DNA of 10,747 nt from Pseudomonadota bacterium. GTDB taxonomy: Bacteria > Desulfobacterota > Desulfarculia > Desulfarculales > JAHJDS01. The notes beneath the pieces are model-generated. The model was not told the DNA's origin. It did not search any database and saw only the letters and a program-made list of their open reading frames with translations. Each line of letters begins with the position of its first letter. The first letter of the stretch is position 1. The stretch spans positions 1-10,747 of the forward strand of contig JAHJDS010000361.1 in NCBI GenBank assembly GCA_018812395.1, read 5' to 3'. Made by a program: the position numbers and the translations under genes. Positions 1 to 6,338 of the stretch are shown here, one piece after another.

Positions 1-1048
<1,048 letters not shown>

Positions 1049-1091
1049 GGCTCCCCCCATAGGCTGATCTGGTTTGATGGTGGACGTTTCG

Positions 1092-1107
1092 CGTCCCGGG
1101 CGGGACG
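1092..1107. repeat. Inverted repeat at the predicted ligase transcription start
   Basis: CGTCCC-GGGC-GGGACG is a perfect 6-bp inverted repeat sitting at the predicted start of the ligase transcript. On the minus strand an overlapping alternative, GGACG-CGAAA-CGTCC, also pairs. It could be an operator or a leader hairpin. In GC-rich DNA such short repeats are common, so function is unproven. Confidence 0.3.
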
Positions 1108-1112
1108 GACCC

Positions 1113-1141
1113 ACCATAGCAGGTTTATGGCCCGGCGGCAA
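1113..1141 (-). promoter_or_regulatory. Candidate sigma70 promoter for the acyl-CoA ligase gene
   Basis: On the minus strand a -35 box TTGCCG (1141-1136) is followed after 17 nt by TATGGT (1118-1113). A TGC directly before it gives an extended -10. Both hexamers match consensus at 4 of 6 positions. Transcription would start near 1106, leaving a leader of about 60 nt before ATG 1048. The call is by eye; other weak promoters are possible in this divergent region. Confidence 0.4.
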
Positions 1142-1267
1142 GCCGGGGATGGGGATGGGAAAACGGTCTTGACGGTCTGATCTGTTCGGCGCTACTAATC
1201 ACTGCATAAATATCCAAATGGTGAATAATGCCGCCGGGCCGCCGGCCGCCCGGGACGGTCTCATTGT

Positions 1268-1295
1268 TTGACAATCGCCCTCGACAAGTTACAAT
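1268..1295 (+). promoter_or_regulatory. Strong sigma70-type promoter for the flavodoxin gene
   Basis: A perfect -35 TTGACA (1268-1273), a 16-nt spacer and a 5-of-6 -10 TACAAT (1290-1295) stand out in this GC-rich sequence. Transcription would start near 1302, about 23 nt before the ATG at 1325. This short leader rules out the in-frame upstream TTG at 1268 as a start, because that codon lies inside the -35 box. Confidence 0.7.
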
Positions 1296-1324
1296 CAGAG
1301 CCACCGACTCGACAGGAGGATCCC

Positions 1325-1804
1325 ATGGCCAAGGCCCTTGTGACCTACTATTCCCGGACCAAACACACCAAGAAAATGGCCGAGATCATCGCCGACAACA
1401 TCGGTCAGGCCGGCCACGAGGTCACCCTCGCCCCGGTGGCCGACCTGAACGTCGACGATCTGCCCGCCTTTGACGGCATCGTCCTGGGCAGCCCGACCTA
1501 CTACGGGGTCATGGCCGGGCCGATGAAAGAGTTCATCGACCAGTCGGTCAAGTACCACGGCCAATTGGCCGGTAAGCTGGGGGCGGCCTTTGCCTCCTCG
1601 GGCAACGTGGGCGGCGGCAACGAGACCACGGTGCTTTCCTTGATCCAGGCCCTGCTCATCCACGGGATGCTGGTCCTGGGCGACGCCGAGGGGGACCATT
1701 ACGGGCCGGTGTCCATCGGCGCCCCGGACGAGCGGGCCGAGGGCGAGTGCCAACGCTTCGGCCGGCGGTTCGGACAGTTCCTGACCCGGCTGTTCCCGGC
1801 CTGA
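1325..1804 (+). CDS. WrbA-like flavodoxin family protein, 159 aa
   Basis: Small FMN-binding flavodoxin-fold protein, probably a cytoplasmic NAD(P)H:quinone oxidoreductase or electron carrier. The N-terminal strand and phosphate loop read ALVTYYSRTKHTKKMAE (residues 4-20). The loop S10-R-T-K-H-T15 departs from the usual S/T-x-T-G-x-T by having Lys where Gly is expected. GSPTYYG (55-61) and SSGNVGGGNETT (91-102) followed by HGM match the FMN-contacting loops typical of WrbA and its relatives. At 159 residues it is shorter than WrbA proper (about 200) and closer to simple flavodoxin-domain proteins. ATG 1325 is preceded by AGGAGGA at 1314-1320 with 5 nt spacing. It has its own strong promoter and a candidate terminator, so it is probably monocistronic. 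Fold and cofactor are well supported; substrate is not. Confidence 0.88.
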   Translation: MAKALVTYYSRTKHTKKMAEIIADNIGQAGHEVTLAPVADLNVDDLPAFDGIVLGSPTYYGVMAGPMKEFIDQSVKYHGQLAGKLGAAFASSGNVGGGNETTVLSLIQALLIHGMLVLGDAEGDHYGPVSIGAPDERAEGECQRFGRRFGQFLTRLFPA

Positions 1805-1808
1805 GGTC

Positions 1809-1850
1809 CGGCCGGGTCATTCGTCTCGCTGACGGCCGTTTCATTTCCCG
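1809..1850 (+). terminator. Candidate rho-independent terminator after the flavodoxin gene
   Basis: Five bases past the TGA stop, CGGCCG (1809-1814) and TCA (1817-1819) pair with TGA (1830-1832) and CGGCCG (1833-1838). This gives about 9 bp with a 2-nt GG bulge and a 10-nt loop. A T-rich run, TTTCATTTCCCGTTTCTTTT, follows directly. The tail is interrupted, so efficiency is uncertain. Confidence 0.42.
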
Positions 1851-1880
1851 TTTCTTTTGTCGCCATTATCCGAGGACCGG

Positions 1881-1910
1881 TTGAATCGGCCGCCGTCCAT
1901 TTGGTAGACT
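1881..1910 (+). promoter_or_regulatory. Weak candidate promoter for the lipoprotein gene
   Basis: TTGAAT (1881-1886) and TAGACT (1905-1910) are separated by 18 nt, each matching sigma70 consensus at 4 of 6 positions. Transcription would start near 1917. It lies beyond the candidate flavodoxin terminator, which fits independent expression of the next gene, but the match is weak. Confidence 0.3.
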
Positions 1911-1969
1911 TGACCTGAAGGGCTAGAAAAAAGCCCGCCGGGTAATTTTTATCGCGGGGAGGAGTGAGG

Positions 1970-2551
1970 ATGACCGGTGCCCGAATAAAATGCGGCGTCG
2001 TGATCTTGTCGGCCTTGGGCCTGACGGCCTGCGCGGCCACCATCGGCCAGAAGATTTCAGGCGAAAAGCGGGAGTACGCCTACCAGCAGCGGGCCTTCAT
2101 GTCCCGCTACGCCGATCTGGGGCGTCACGCCCGGGCGGCCCGGCGGCTGTGGGGCCAATTCCGGTTCGGCCTGAACGACCCACAGCGGCGGGCCTACGCC
2201 GAGTTCATGGGCCGGGACGACCAGGCGGCCCTGACCCGGTTGTGGCACTCCCTCAGCGCCGGGCAAAAGGGAATTCTGGCCCGGTGGCACATGGAGGCCC
2301 GGATCTGTCGGCATTTGTACGACGAACTCCAGGGCCGGGACAAAAAGCTGTCGGCCCTTTACGCCCGGATGTCCGAGGCGGCCAATCGCCATCGTCTGGC
2401 CAACCCCGATGCCACGGCCGACCCGGCCCAGCGCGCCGTCCTGGATGAAGAGTCCTACGCCGAACAACAGCGCCGCCGGCTCCTGGCAACGTTCAAGCCC
2501 GGCTCCCACCTGTGGAACCGCCTGGCCGGCCGCCTCGACCTCATGCGCTAG
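1970..2551 (+). CDS. Small lipoprotein of unknown function, 193 aa
   Basis: I do not recognise this protein. It opens with a short positively charged segment, a hydrophobic stretch (residues 9-18) and a lipobox L-T-A-C with Cys21, so it should be exported, lipidated and cleaved before Cys21. Alanine at +2 favours outer membrane sorting by the usual Lol rule. The mature part is highly charged, rich in Arg, Ala and Leu, and looks mainly helical. Examples are YAYQQRAFMSRYADLGRHAR and the Arg-rich C-terminal end. No transmembrane segment or enzyme motif follows the signal. ATG 1970 is chosen because GGGGAGGAG (1956-1964) gives good spacing; an in-frame GTG at 1964 overlaps that site and is unlikely. 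The TAG stop touches the first A repeat. It may belong to a lineage-restricted family. Confidence 0.75.
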   Translation: MTGARIKCGVVILSALGLTACAATIGQKISGEKREYAYQQRAFMSRYADLGRHARAARRLWGQFRFGLNDPQRRAYAEFMGRDDQAALTRLWHSLSAGQKGILARWHMEARICRHLYDELQGRDKKLSALYARMSEAANRHRLANPDATADPAQRAVLDEESYAEQQRRRLLATFKPGSHLWNRLAGRLDLMR

Positions 2552-2658
2552 GTGCCACTCGGCACACGAGTGATTCGCGCTCAACTTCGGGTAAGGTCGT
2601 CCCCTGGTCGTCCGCGCTCTACGGCGCCACTACGTCGGCGCCTGCCATCCGTAAGGTC
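2551..2658. repeat. Composite repeat copy 1: unit A, 12-nt spacer, unit B
   Basis: Unit A (2551-2578) opens with GGTGCCACTCGGCAC, which folds as GTGCC-ACTC-GGCAC, and ends GAGTGATTCGC. A variable 12-nt spacer (2579-2590) follows, then unit B (2591-2658). B begins and ends with the octamer GTAAGGTC. It contains GGTCGTCC twice, separated by CCT, and GGCGCC twice around an 8-nt loop, which can form a 6-bp hairpin. B is repeated at 2993-3060 with 60 of 68 identical bases. The first base of A is the last base of the lipoprotein stop codon, so the A hairpin would form the extreme 3' end of that transcript. Confidence 0.85.
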
Positions 2659-2738
2659 GGTAACCTCACAGGCATAATTCACGGTGCGAAGCCGCACGGG
2701 CGTGATTCGCGGTGCCACTCGGCACACGAGTGATTCGC
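2655..2738. repeat. Tandem array of three 28-bp A units
   Basis: Three head-to-tail units occupy 2655-2682 (degenerate), 2683-2710 and 2711-2738. The last is identical over 29 bases, counting the following G, to the A unit at 2551. The middle unit opens GGTGCGAAGCCGCAC and folds as GTGCG-AAGC-CGCAC. The first agrees with the middle one at 20 of 28 positions and has lost the hairpin. The array overlaps the end of the preceding B unit by 4 bases. Confidence 0.8.
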
Positions 2739-2784
2739 GATATTCTTTCCGTGGGGCGACACCTGGTTCTCCGCGCTTGCCGCC
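2711..2784. repeat. Composite repeat copy 2: unit A followed by a decayed B
   Basis: After the intact A unit (2711-2738), a segment at 2760-2777 matches the B core, which contains CCTGGT and TCCGCGCT, at 15 of 18 positions. It starts 22 nt after the end of A, against 23 nt in the two intact composites. The rest of B is not recognisable beyond about 2784. This looks like an old degraded copy; the homology is short and therefore less certain than the other two. Confidence 0.45.
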
Positions 2785-2896
2785 TCCATTCCATTCCGGC
2801 TCCACTGTACATCAAGAAAGCGGGCCGAGGCTCGCCAATCGCCCGCCCTGGCCACCTCGTTGGCCGCTGGTCTTTCCCGGGGTCGATCCGACCGGT
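2785..2896. other. Unassigned sequence between repeat copies
   Basis: This 112-bp stretch lies between the decayed B unit and the recO tail duplicate. No convincing open reading frame start, RNA gene or repeat was seen in it. If the recO tail is the remnant of an older gene, this would be the old downstream flank. Confidence 0.3.
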
Positions 2897-2906
2897 TCAA
2901 CCGGTC
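2890..2906. repeat. Perfect inverted repeat over the remnant recO stop codon
   Basis: GACCGGTT-C-AACCGGTC is a perfect 8-bp inverted repeat around one central base; as RNA it would form six GC-rich pairs closing a 5-nt loop. It spans the TGA stop of the recO tail duplicate (2899-2897). No T-run follows on either strand, so it is not a standard terminator. An overlapping hairpin, GGTCG-ATC-CGACC (2881-2893), could compete with it. Confidence 0.5.
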
Positions 2907-2953
2907 AAGGCCTTGAGCGACTTGAGCGGCCGCTCCGCCGCGTGCTGGGCCAG
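2897..2953 (-). pseudogene. Duplicated, diverged recO 3' end (18 codons plus stop)
   Basis: Read on the minus strand, this segment encodes LAQHAAERPLKSLKALTG and then TGA. The intact recO downstream ends LAQHAADKPLKSLKALSG and then TAA, so 15 of 18 residues agree. The changes are D to E, K to R and S to T, all conservative. Five sense codons differ synonymously, as does the stop (TAA/TGA). At DNA level 2910-2953 matches 3121-3164 at 39 of 44 bases. Homology stops exactly where the next A unit begins (base 2953 is shared). There is no start codon or upstream recO sequence, so this is a remnant rather than a gene. The pattern of differences implies the two tails diverged while both coded for protein, which fits allele replacement or an old gene duplication. 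Confidence 0.8.
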
Positions 2954-3060
2954 GTGCGAAGCCGCACAGGCGTACTTCGCGTTAAACGACTAGTAAGGTC
3001 GTCCCCTGGTCGTCCGCGCCTCCCGGCGCCACTACGTCGGCGCCTGCGGCCCGTAAGGCC
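2953..3060. repeat. Composite repeat copy 3: unit A, 12-nt spacer, unit B
   Basis: Unit A (2953-2980) opens GGTGCGAAGCCGCAC and ends GTACTTCGC; it matches the A unit at 2683 at 25 of 28 positions. The 12-nt spacer (2981-2992) shares only its first G with the spacer of copy 1. Unit B (2993-3060) matches the first B at 60 of 68 bases, including the doubled GGTCGTCC, the doubled GGCGCC and the bounding GTAAGG octamers, the last reading GTAAGGCC. The unit separates the recO tail remnant from the intact recO gene. Confidence 0.85.
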
Positions 3061-3075
3061 AATATTTATTTTGGC
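3058..3075. repeat. AT-loop hairpin downstream of recO
   Basis: GCCAA (3058-3062) and TTGGC (3071-3075) pair around an AT-rich 8-nt loop, 33 bases past the recO stop. It is the only AT-rich patch here and could weakly end the mfd-recO transcript. The 5-bp stem and lack of a terminal U-run make that doubtful. Confidence 0.25.
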
Positions 3076-3107
3076 TGATGCCGCGTATCTTAGTGAAGTG
3101 ACGGCCC

Positions 3108-3869
3108 TTATCCTGAGAGAGCCTTGAGTGACTTGAGCGGCTTGTCCGCGGCGTGCTGGGCCAGACGAAACAAAAAACGCTCCGCCTCGGTCAAGGCCGC
3201 CCCCGAGAACCTGAGCCGCCAGGCCTGGTCGAGAGGTGATGATATCGCCTTTTGGAGAGTGATCAGGCCGCCGCGATCCAGGCCGGGGAGCGCCGGCCCA
3301 CCCGCCTCGCCGGCGCAGTCGTTACAAATAACCCCTCCCCGGGCCGCGCTCAACGTCACCGACGCCTGCGCCGTGACCGACCGTCCGCAGCCTCGACAAT
3401 CACGGAGATGGGGCGCGAAACCGGTCGCGGCCAGCATTCGGGCCATAAAGACCACGACCACCGTCCGCTCGGCCGTTCGGTCGGCGGCCGCGTCCAGACG
3501 GGCCAGCCCCTCGGCCAACAGCTCAAAAATCTCCGGGCAGGGATCGTTTTGACCGACCAGGCAAAACACCAGCTCGATCATCAGGGCCGCCCGGCTCAGG
3601 GCCTGGTAGTCGTTTTTCACCCGCGGCCGTGCGGCCAGGGGATCGCACACATCCAGGCGCCACAAGTCCCGGCCCCGAACCTGGGTGGCCTGGGCCTGGA
3701 CCAGGACCCCGGTGTCCAGGGCCCCGCCGAAACGCTTCAGGCTGCGCCGGGCCGAGGCCGCCCGAGCGGCCACCCGGCCGTGCCGGTCGGTCAACAGATG
3801 AACGATGCAGTCGGCCTCGCCCACGTCCCGGGTCCGAAGCACGACCGCCTTGAAGGTCTGACTGGTCAT
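3108..3869 (-). CDS. recO: DNA repair protein RecO, 253 aa
   Basis: RecO binds single-stranded DNA and SSB and, with RecR, helps load RecA in the RecFOR gap-repair pathway. The N-terminal OB-fold region reads TFKAVVLRTRDVGEADCIVHLLTDRHGR (split here at residues 5-18 and 19-32), the standard RecO opening. A four-cysteine zinc-binding motif is complete, with C158-x-x-C161 and C182-x-x-C185. The length is normal for the family. The ATG overlaps the mgtE stop as ATGA (3866-3869), so translation is probably coupled to mgtE. The last 18 codons are duplicated in diverged form at 2897-2953. The gene is the last of the minus-strand run and faces the lipoprotein gene tail to tail across the repeat region. 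Confidence 0.93.
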   Translation of the reverse strand: MTSQTFKAVVLRTRDVGEADCIVHLLTDRHGRVAARAASARRSLKRFGGALDTGVLVQAQATQVRGRDLWRLDVCDPLAARPRVKNDYQALSRAALMIELVFCLVGQNDPCPEIFELLAEGLARLDAAADRTAERTVVVVFMARMLAATGFAPHLRDCRGCGRSVTAQASVTLSAARGGVICNDCAGEAGGPALPGLDRGGLITLQKAISSPLDQAWRLRFSGAALTEAERFLFRLAQHAADKPLKSLKALSG

Positions 3870-5233
3870 TTAAGGGCCGAGATAAACGCCGTGGCAATTG
3901 ACAGGTAGATGACAATGCTGATGATGTCGATGGCCGTGGTCACGAACGGACCCGAGGCGATGGCCGGATCGATATTTATCCGCTTGAAGAAGGCCGGCGT
4001 CAGGGTGCCGACGACGGCCGCCCCGGAGACGGCGCAGAACATGGACAGGCCGACCACCAGGCCGAGCATGGGATTGCCGGTCCAGACCTGGAGCCGGACG
4101 CCGATCACGGCCAGCAGGCCCACCACCAGCCCGCAAATGAGCCCCATGATCGCCCCCACCCTGAGTTCCTTGTAGAGCACCGGCCAGAGGTTGTTCAGGG
4201 TGATCCGGCCCACGGCGAACCCCCGGACCATGATCGCCGACGACTGAATCCCGACGTTGCCCCCCATGGCCATCATTACCGGGACAAAGGTGATCAGGAC
4301 GATGACCTCGGTCAGGGTGGCCTCGAACAGCGACAACAAATAGCCGGCGAAAAGCGCCCCCAGGAGGTTGGTGATCAGCCATGGCAGCCGAACCCGGCTG
4401 ATCTTGAACACCTGATTGCCGTAAACGATCTCCTCCTCGGCCGTGCCGGCCATGCGCAGGACGTCCTCGTCCATTTCCTCTTCCATGGCGTCCATGACGT
4501 CGTCCACGGTGATCCGGCCCAAGAGCGTGCCGTCCTCGGAGACGACCGGCGCCGAAAGGAGGCTGTATTTGCGGAACTTGCGGGCCACCTCCTCCTGGTC
4601 CTCGTCCGGGCCGATGCTGACCGTCAGCGGGACCATGATGTCCTTCATCCGGTCATCGGGGCCGGCGATGACGATCAGTTGCAACGGCGCCACGCCCACC
4701 ACCCGGCGCTCGGCGTCGATCACGAAGACGTTGGCCACGTCATCCACCTCATCCCGGTGGGCCCTGATGCGGGCGATGACCTGGGTGGTGGTTTCATCCC
4801 GGCGGGCGGAGATGAGTTCGAGCTGCATCAGGCCGCCGGCCGTGTCCTCTTCGTACTCGAGGAGGGTCTCGACCTCGGCCTTGTCCTCGGCGTCGATGGA
4901 ATCGAGAATCTGCGAGGCCTGATCGTCGCGCAGATCGGCGATGATGTCCGTGGCGTCGTCCGAGTCCATTTCGTCGACCAACTGGGCCAGCCGGGGCAGT
5001 TGAATGGCCTCGACGATATCGGTCCGGGCGGGGGGCTCGAGTTCGACCATGACCTCCGAGGCGTGGTCTACGGTCAGGCAACCGAAGGCCGTCGTCCGCT
5101 GATCCTCGGGCAGATGCTCGATCAGGTCGGCCACGTCGGCCGGGTGCAGCCCGGCGAACAGCTCCCGTAGGCGGCGGGTGTCGCCCTGCTGGATCAGGAC
5201 CTTGACCTGGCTGGTGATGTCCTCGTGGTCCAT
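3866..5233 (-). CDS. mgtE: MgtE-type magnesium channel, 455 aa
   Basis: Inner membrane magnesium channel of the MgtE/SLC41 family, gated by cytoplasmic magnesium. The MgtE N-terminal helical domain covers about residues 20-130 and ends in EYEEDTAGGLM (126-136). Two CBS domains follow, about 137-200 and 201-262, then an acidic linker (EEEMDED). Five hydrophobic membrane segments occupy about 284-453. The pore signature GGNVGIQSS is at 324-332. Asp436 in TTAIDIIS aligns by context with the pore aspartate of Thermus MgtE (Asp432). Length is typical and no gaps are visible. ATG 5233 is the natural start, but only a weak AGG-type ribosome binding site precedes it. A 100-nt gap separates it from the upstream SurA-like gene, and its stop overlaps the recO start. 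Confidence 0.93.
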   Translation of the reverse strand: MDHEDITSQVKVLIQQGDTRRLRELFAGLHPADVADLIEHLPEDQRTTAFGCLTVDHASEVMVELEPPARTDIVEAIQLPRLAQLVDEMDSDDATDIIADLRDDQASQILDSIDAEDKAEVETLLEYEEDTAGGLMQLELISARRDETTTQVIARIRAHRDEVDDVANVFVIDAERRVVGVAPLQLIVIAGPDDRMKDIMVPLTVSIGPDEDQEEVARKFRKYSLLSAPVVSEDGTLLGRITVDDVMDAMEEEMDEDVLRMAGTAEEEIVYGNQVFKISRVRLPWLITNLLGALFAGYLLSLFEATLTEVIVLITFVPVMMAMGGNVGIQSSAIMVRGFAVGRITLNNLWPVLYKELRVGAIMGLICGLVVGLLAVIGVRLQVWTGNPMLGLVVGLSMFCAVSGAAVVGTLTPAFFKRINIDPAIASGPFVTTAIDIISIVIYLSIATAFISALK

Positions 5234-5333
5234 GGACCTGTTCCCTTGCGGTGCCGGGGCCGGCCTGGGGCCGACGGGATGCCGGAGAGCTTTTGTTAAC
5301 GGCGCCGGGAGTCGTCCTCCGGCGGGTGTCCGG

Positions 5334-6338
5334 TTAAAGCATGACCTTGACGTGGGATCGTTGCCTCAACTCGTCAATCCACTTTTTATAGGCCTGTTGC
5401 ATTTTTTGAATGTGGATCATTTGTCGGATTCGGTCCCTGAGCTGGGGGGTCAACTGGGTCAGGGCCGGTCCCCCGGCCTTGGATTGACCGATCTTCTTGA
5501 TGATCTGGAAGCCGCGGGGGGTTCGGATGACCGTGGTGAACTGCCCTTGGCGCAGGCCCTGGAGCAGCCGGGCCATCTGGGGCCGCATGTGCGCCAGGGG
5601 CACGGTACCCAAATCACCGCCGTTTTCACGCAGTCCCTCGGGGTTGTATTTCCGGGCCAGGGCGACGAAGTCGGCCCCCCGTTTGAGCCGGGCGTGAATC
5701 CGGCCCGCCAGCCGACGGGCCTTGAGGATTCGGGACCGGCCGGCGCCCGGCGGGACCGAGAGGATGATCGTCCGGATGTGGACGGCGACGCCGGCCGCCG
5801 TCGGCCGACCGGCCACCTTCTGATTGAAGTAATCCTGGACGTCCTGTTCGCTGACGATGATCTTGCCCCGGGTGACGATTCTCATCAAGCGCCGTCGTCC
5901 GAGGTGAACCTTGACCTCCTGGCGGTACTGCGTGAGGGTGACGTTCCGTTTTTTGAGCCTGTCCAAAAACCGCTCCATGGAGACGTTGTTGCGGGCCAGG
6001 ATTTGACGCATCATTCGTTCGATCATGGCCGGCGTGGTGACGATCTTGAGTTTCTTGAGCTGTTGCTCCTCGAGCTTCTGGACGATGAGTTGGATCAGGA
6101 CCATCCGCTGGGCCTGGGCCAGGGCCTGGGGGTAGGTTTGGGGCGTCGATTTTTTCTTGACCATCGCCGCCACCGGCACCATGGCGCGATTGAGGTCCTC
6201 GAGAGTGATTACGTCGTTGTTGACCTCGGCCACGATTCGGTTTATGACTTCCGCCCCGGCCGGGGAGACGAGCCCGCCCCCGGACCAACCCAGGACCAAC
6301 AACACCAGGACAACCAGTGTCAGCCGGTGAAAGTTCAT
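5334..6338 (-). CDS. Periplasmic SurA-like chaperone with one parvulin domain, 334 aa
   Basis: Predicted periplasmic folding factor for outer membrane proteins. A hydrophobic signal peptide ends SPAGA before Glu30, a good signal peptidase I site. The SurA N-terminal domain follows (VINRIVAEVNNDVITLEDL, residues 31-49). A single parvulin (rotamase) domain spans about 185-285 with GGDLG at 240-244. The C-terminal helix (KKWIDELRQRSHVKVML, 318-334) is characteristic of SurA proteins. The two histidines common in active parvulins are replaced, by Thr190 (IRTIIL) and Gln278 (GFQII), so chaperone activity may outweigh isomerase activity. The start is ATG 6338: it overlaps the upstream stop as ATGA (6335-6338) and has GGAG about 8 nt upstream. 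A start at 6587, deep in the upstream gene, is rejected because it would bury the signal peptide. Called surA-like rather than surA because a paralog lies directly upstream. Confidence 0.85.
   Translation of the reverse strand: MNFHRLTLVVLVLLVLGWSGGGLVSPAGAEVINRIVAEVNNDVITLEDLNRAMVPVAAMVKKKSTPQTYPQALAQAQRMVLIQLIVQKLEEQQLKKLKIVTTPAMIERMMRQILARNNVSMERFLDRLKKRNVTLTQYRQEVKVHLGRRRLMRIVTRGKIIVSEQDVQDYFNQKVAGRPTAAGVAVHIRTIILSVPPGAGRSRILKARRLAGRIHARLKRGADFVALARKYNPEGLRENGGDLGTVPLAHMRPQMARLLQGLRQGQFTTVIRTPRGFQIIKKIGQSKAGGPALTQLTPQLRDRIRQMIHIQKMQQAYKKWIDELRQRSHVKVML

Noticed and set aside
1268..1324. Upstream start for the flavodoxin, adding 19 residues.
   Set aside because: The start would be TTG within the -35 box; AGGAGGA sits correctly for ATG 1325 and the fold begins there.
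2895..2987. Integron attC-like pair: GTTCAAC (2895) and GTTAAAC (2981) fit the R'' and R' core consensus.
   Set aside because: The inner L boxes do not pair, the first site is inside the recO tail coding sequence, and no integrase or cassette gene is present.
2551..3060. CRISPR array, from 28-bp repeats.
   Set aside because: The A units are directly adjacent or separated by a 12-nt spacer plus B, not by uniform spacers of about 30-40 nt, and no cas genes are present.
2684..3127. Open reading frame of 147 codons across the repeat region.
   Set aside because: It runs through hairpin repeats and the antisense of the recO tail, with no ribosome binding site and no plausible protein character; absence of stops is expected at this GC content.
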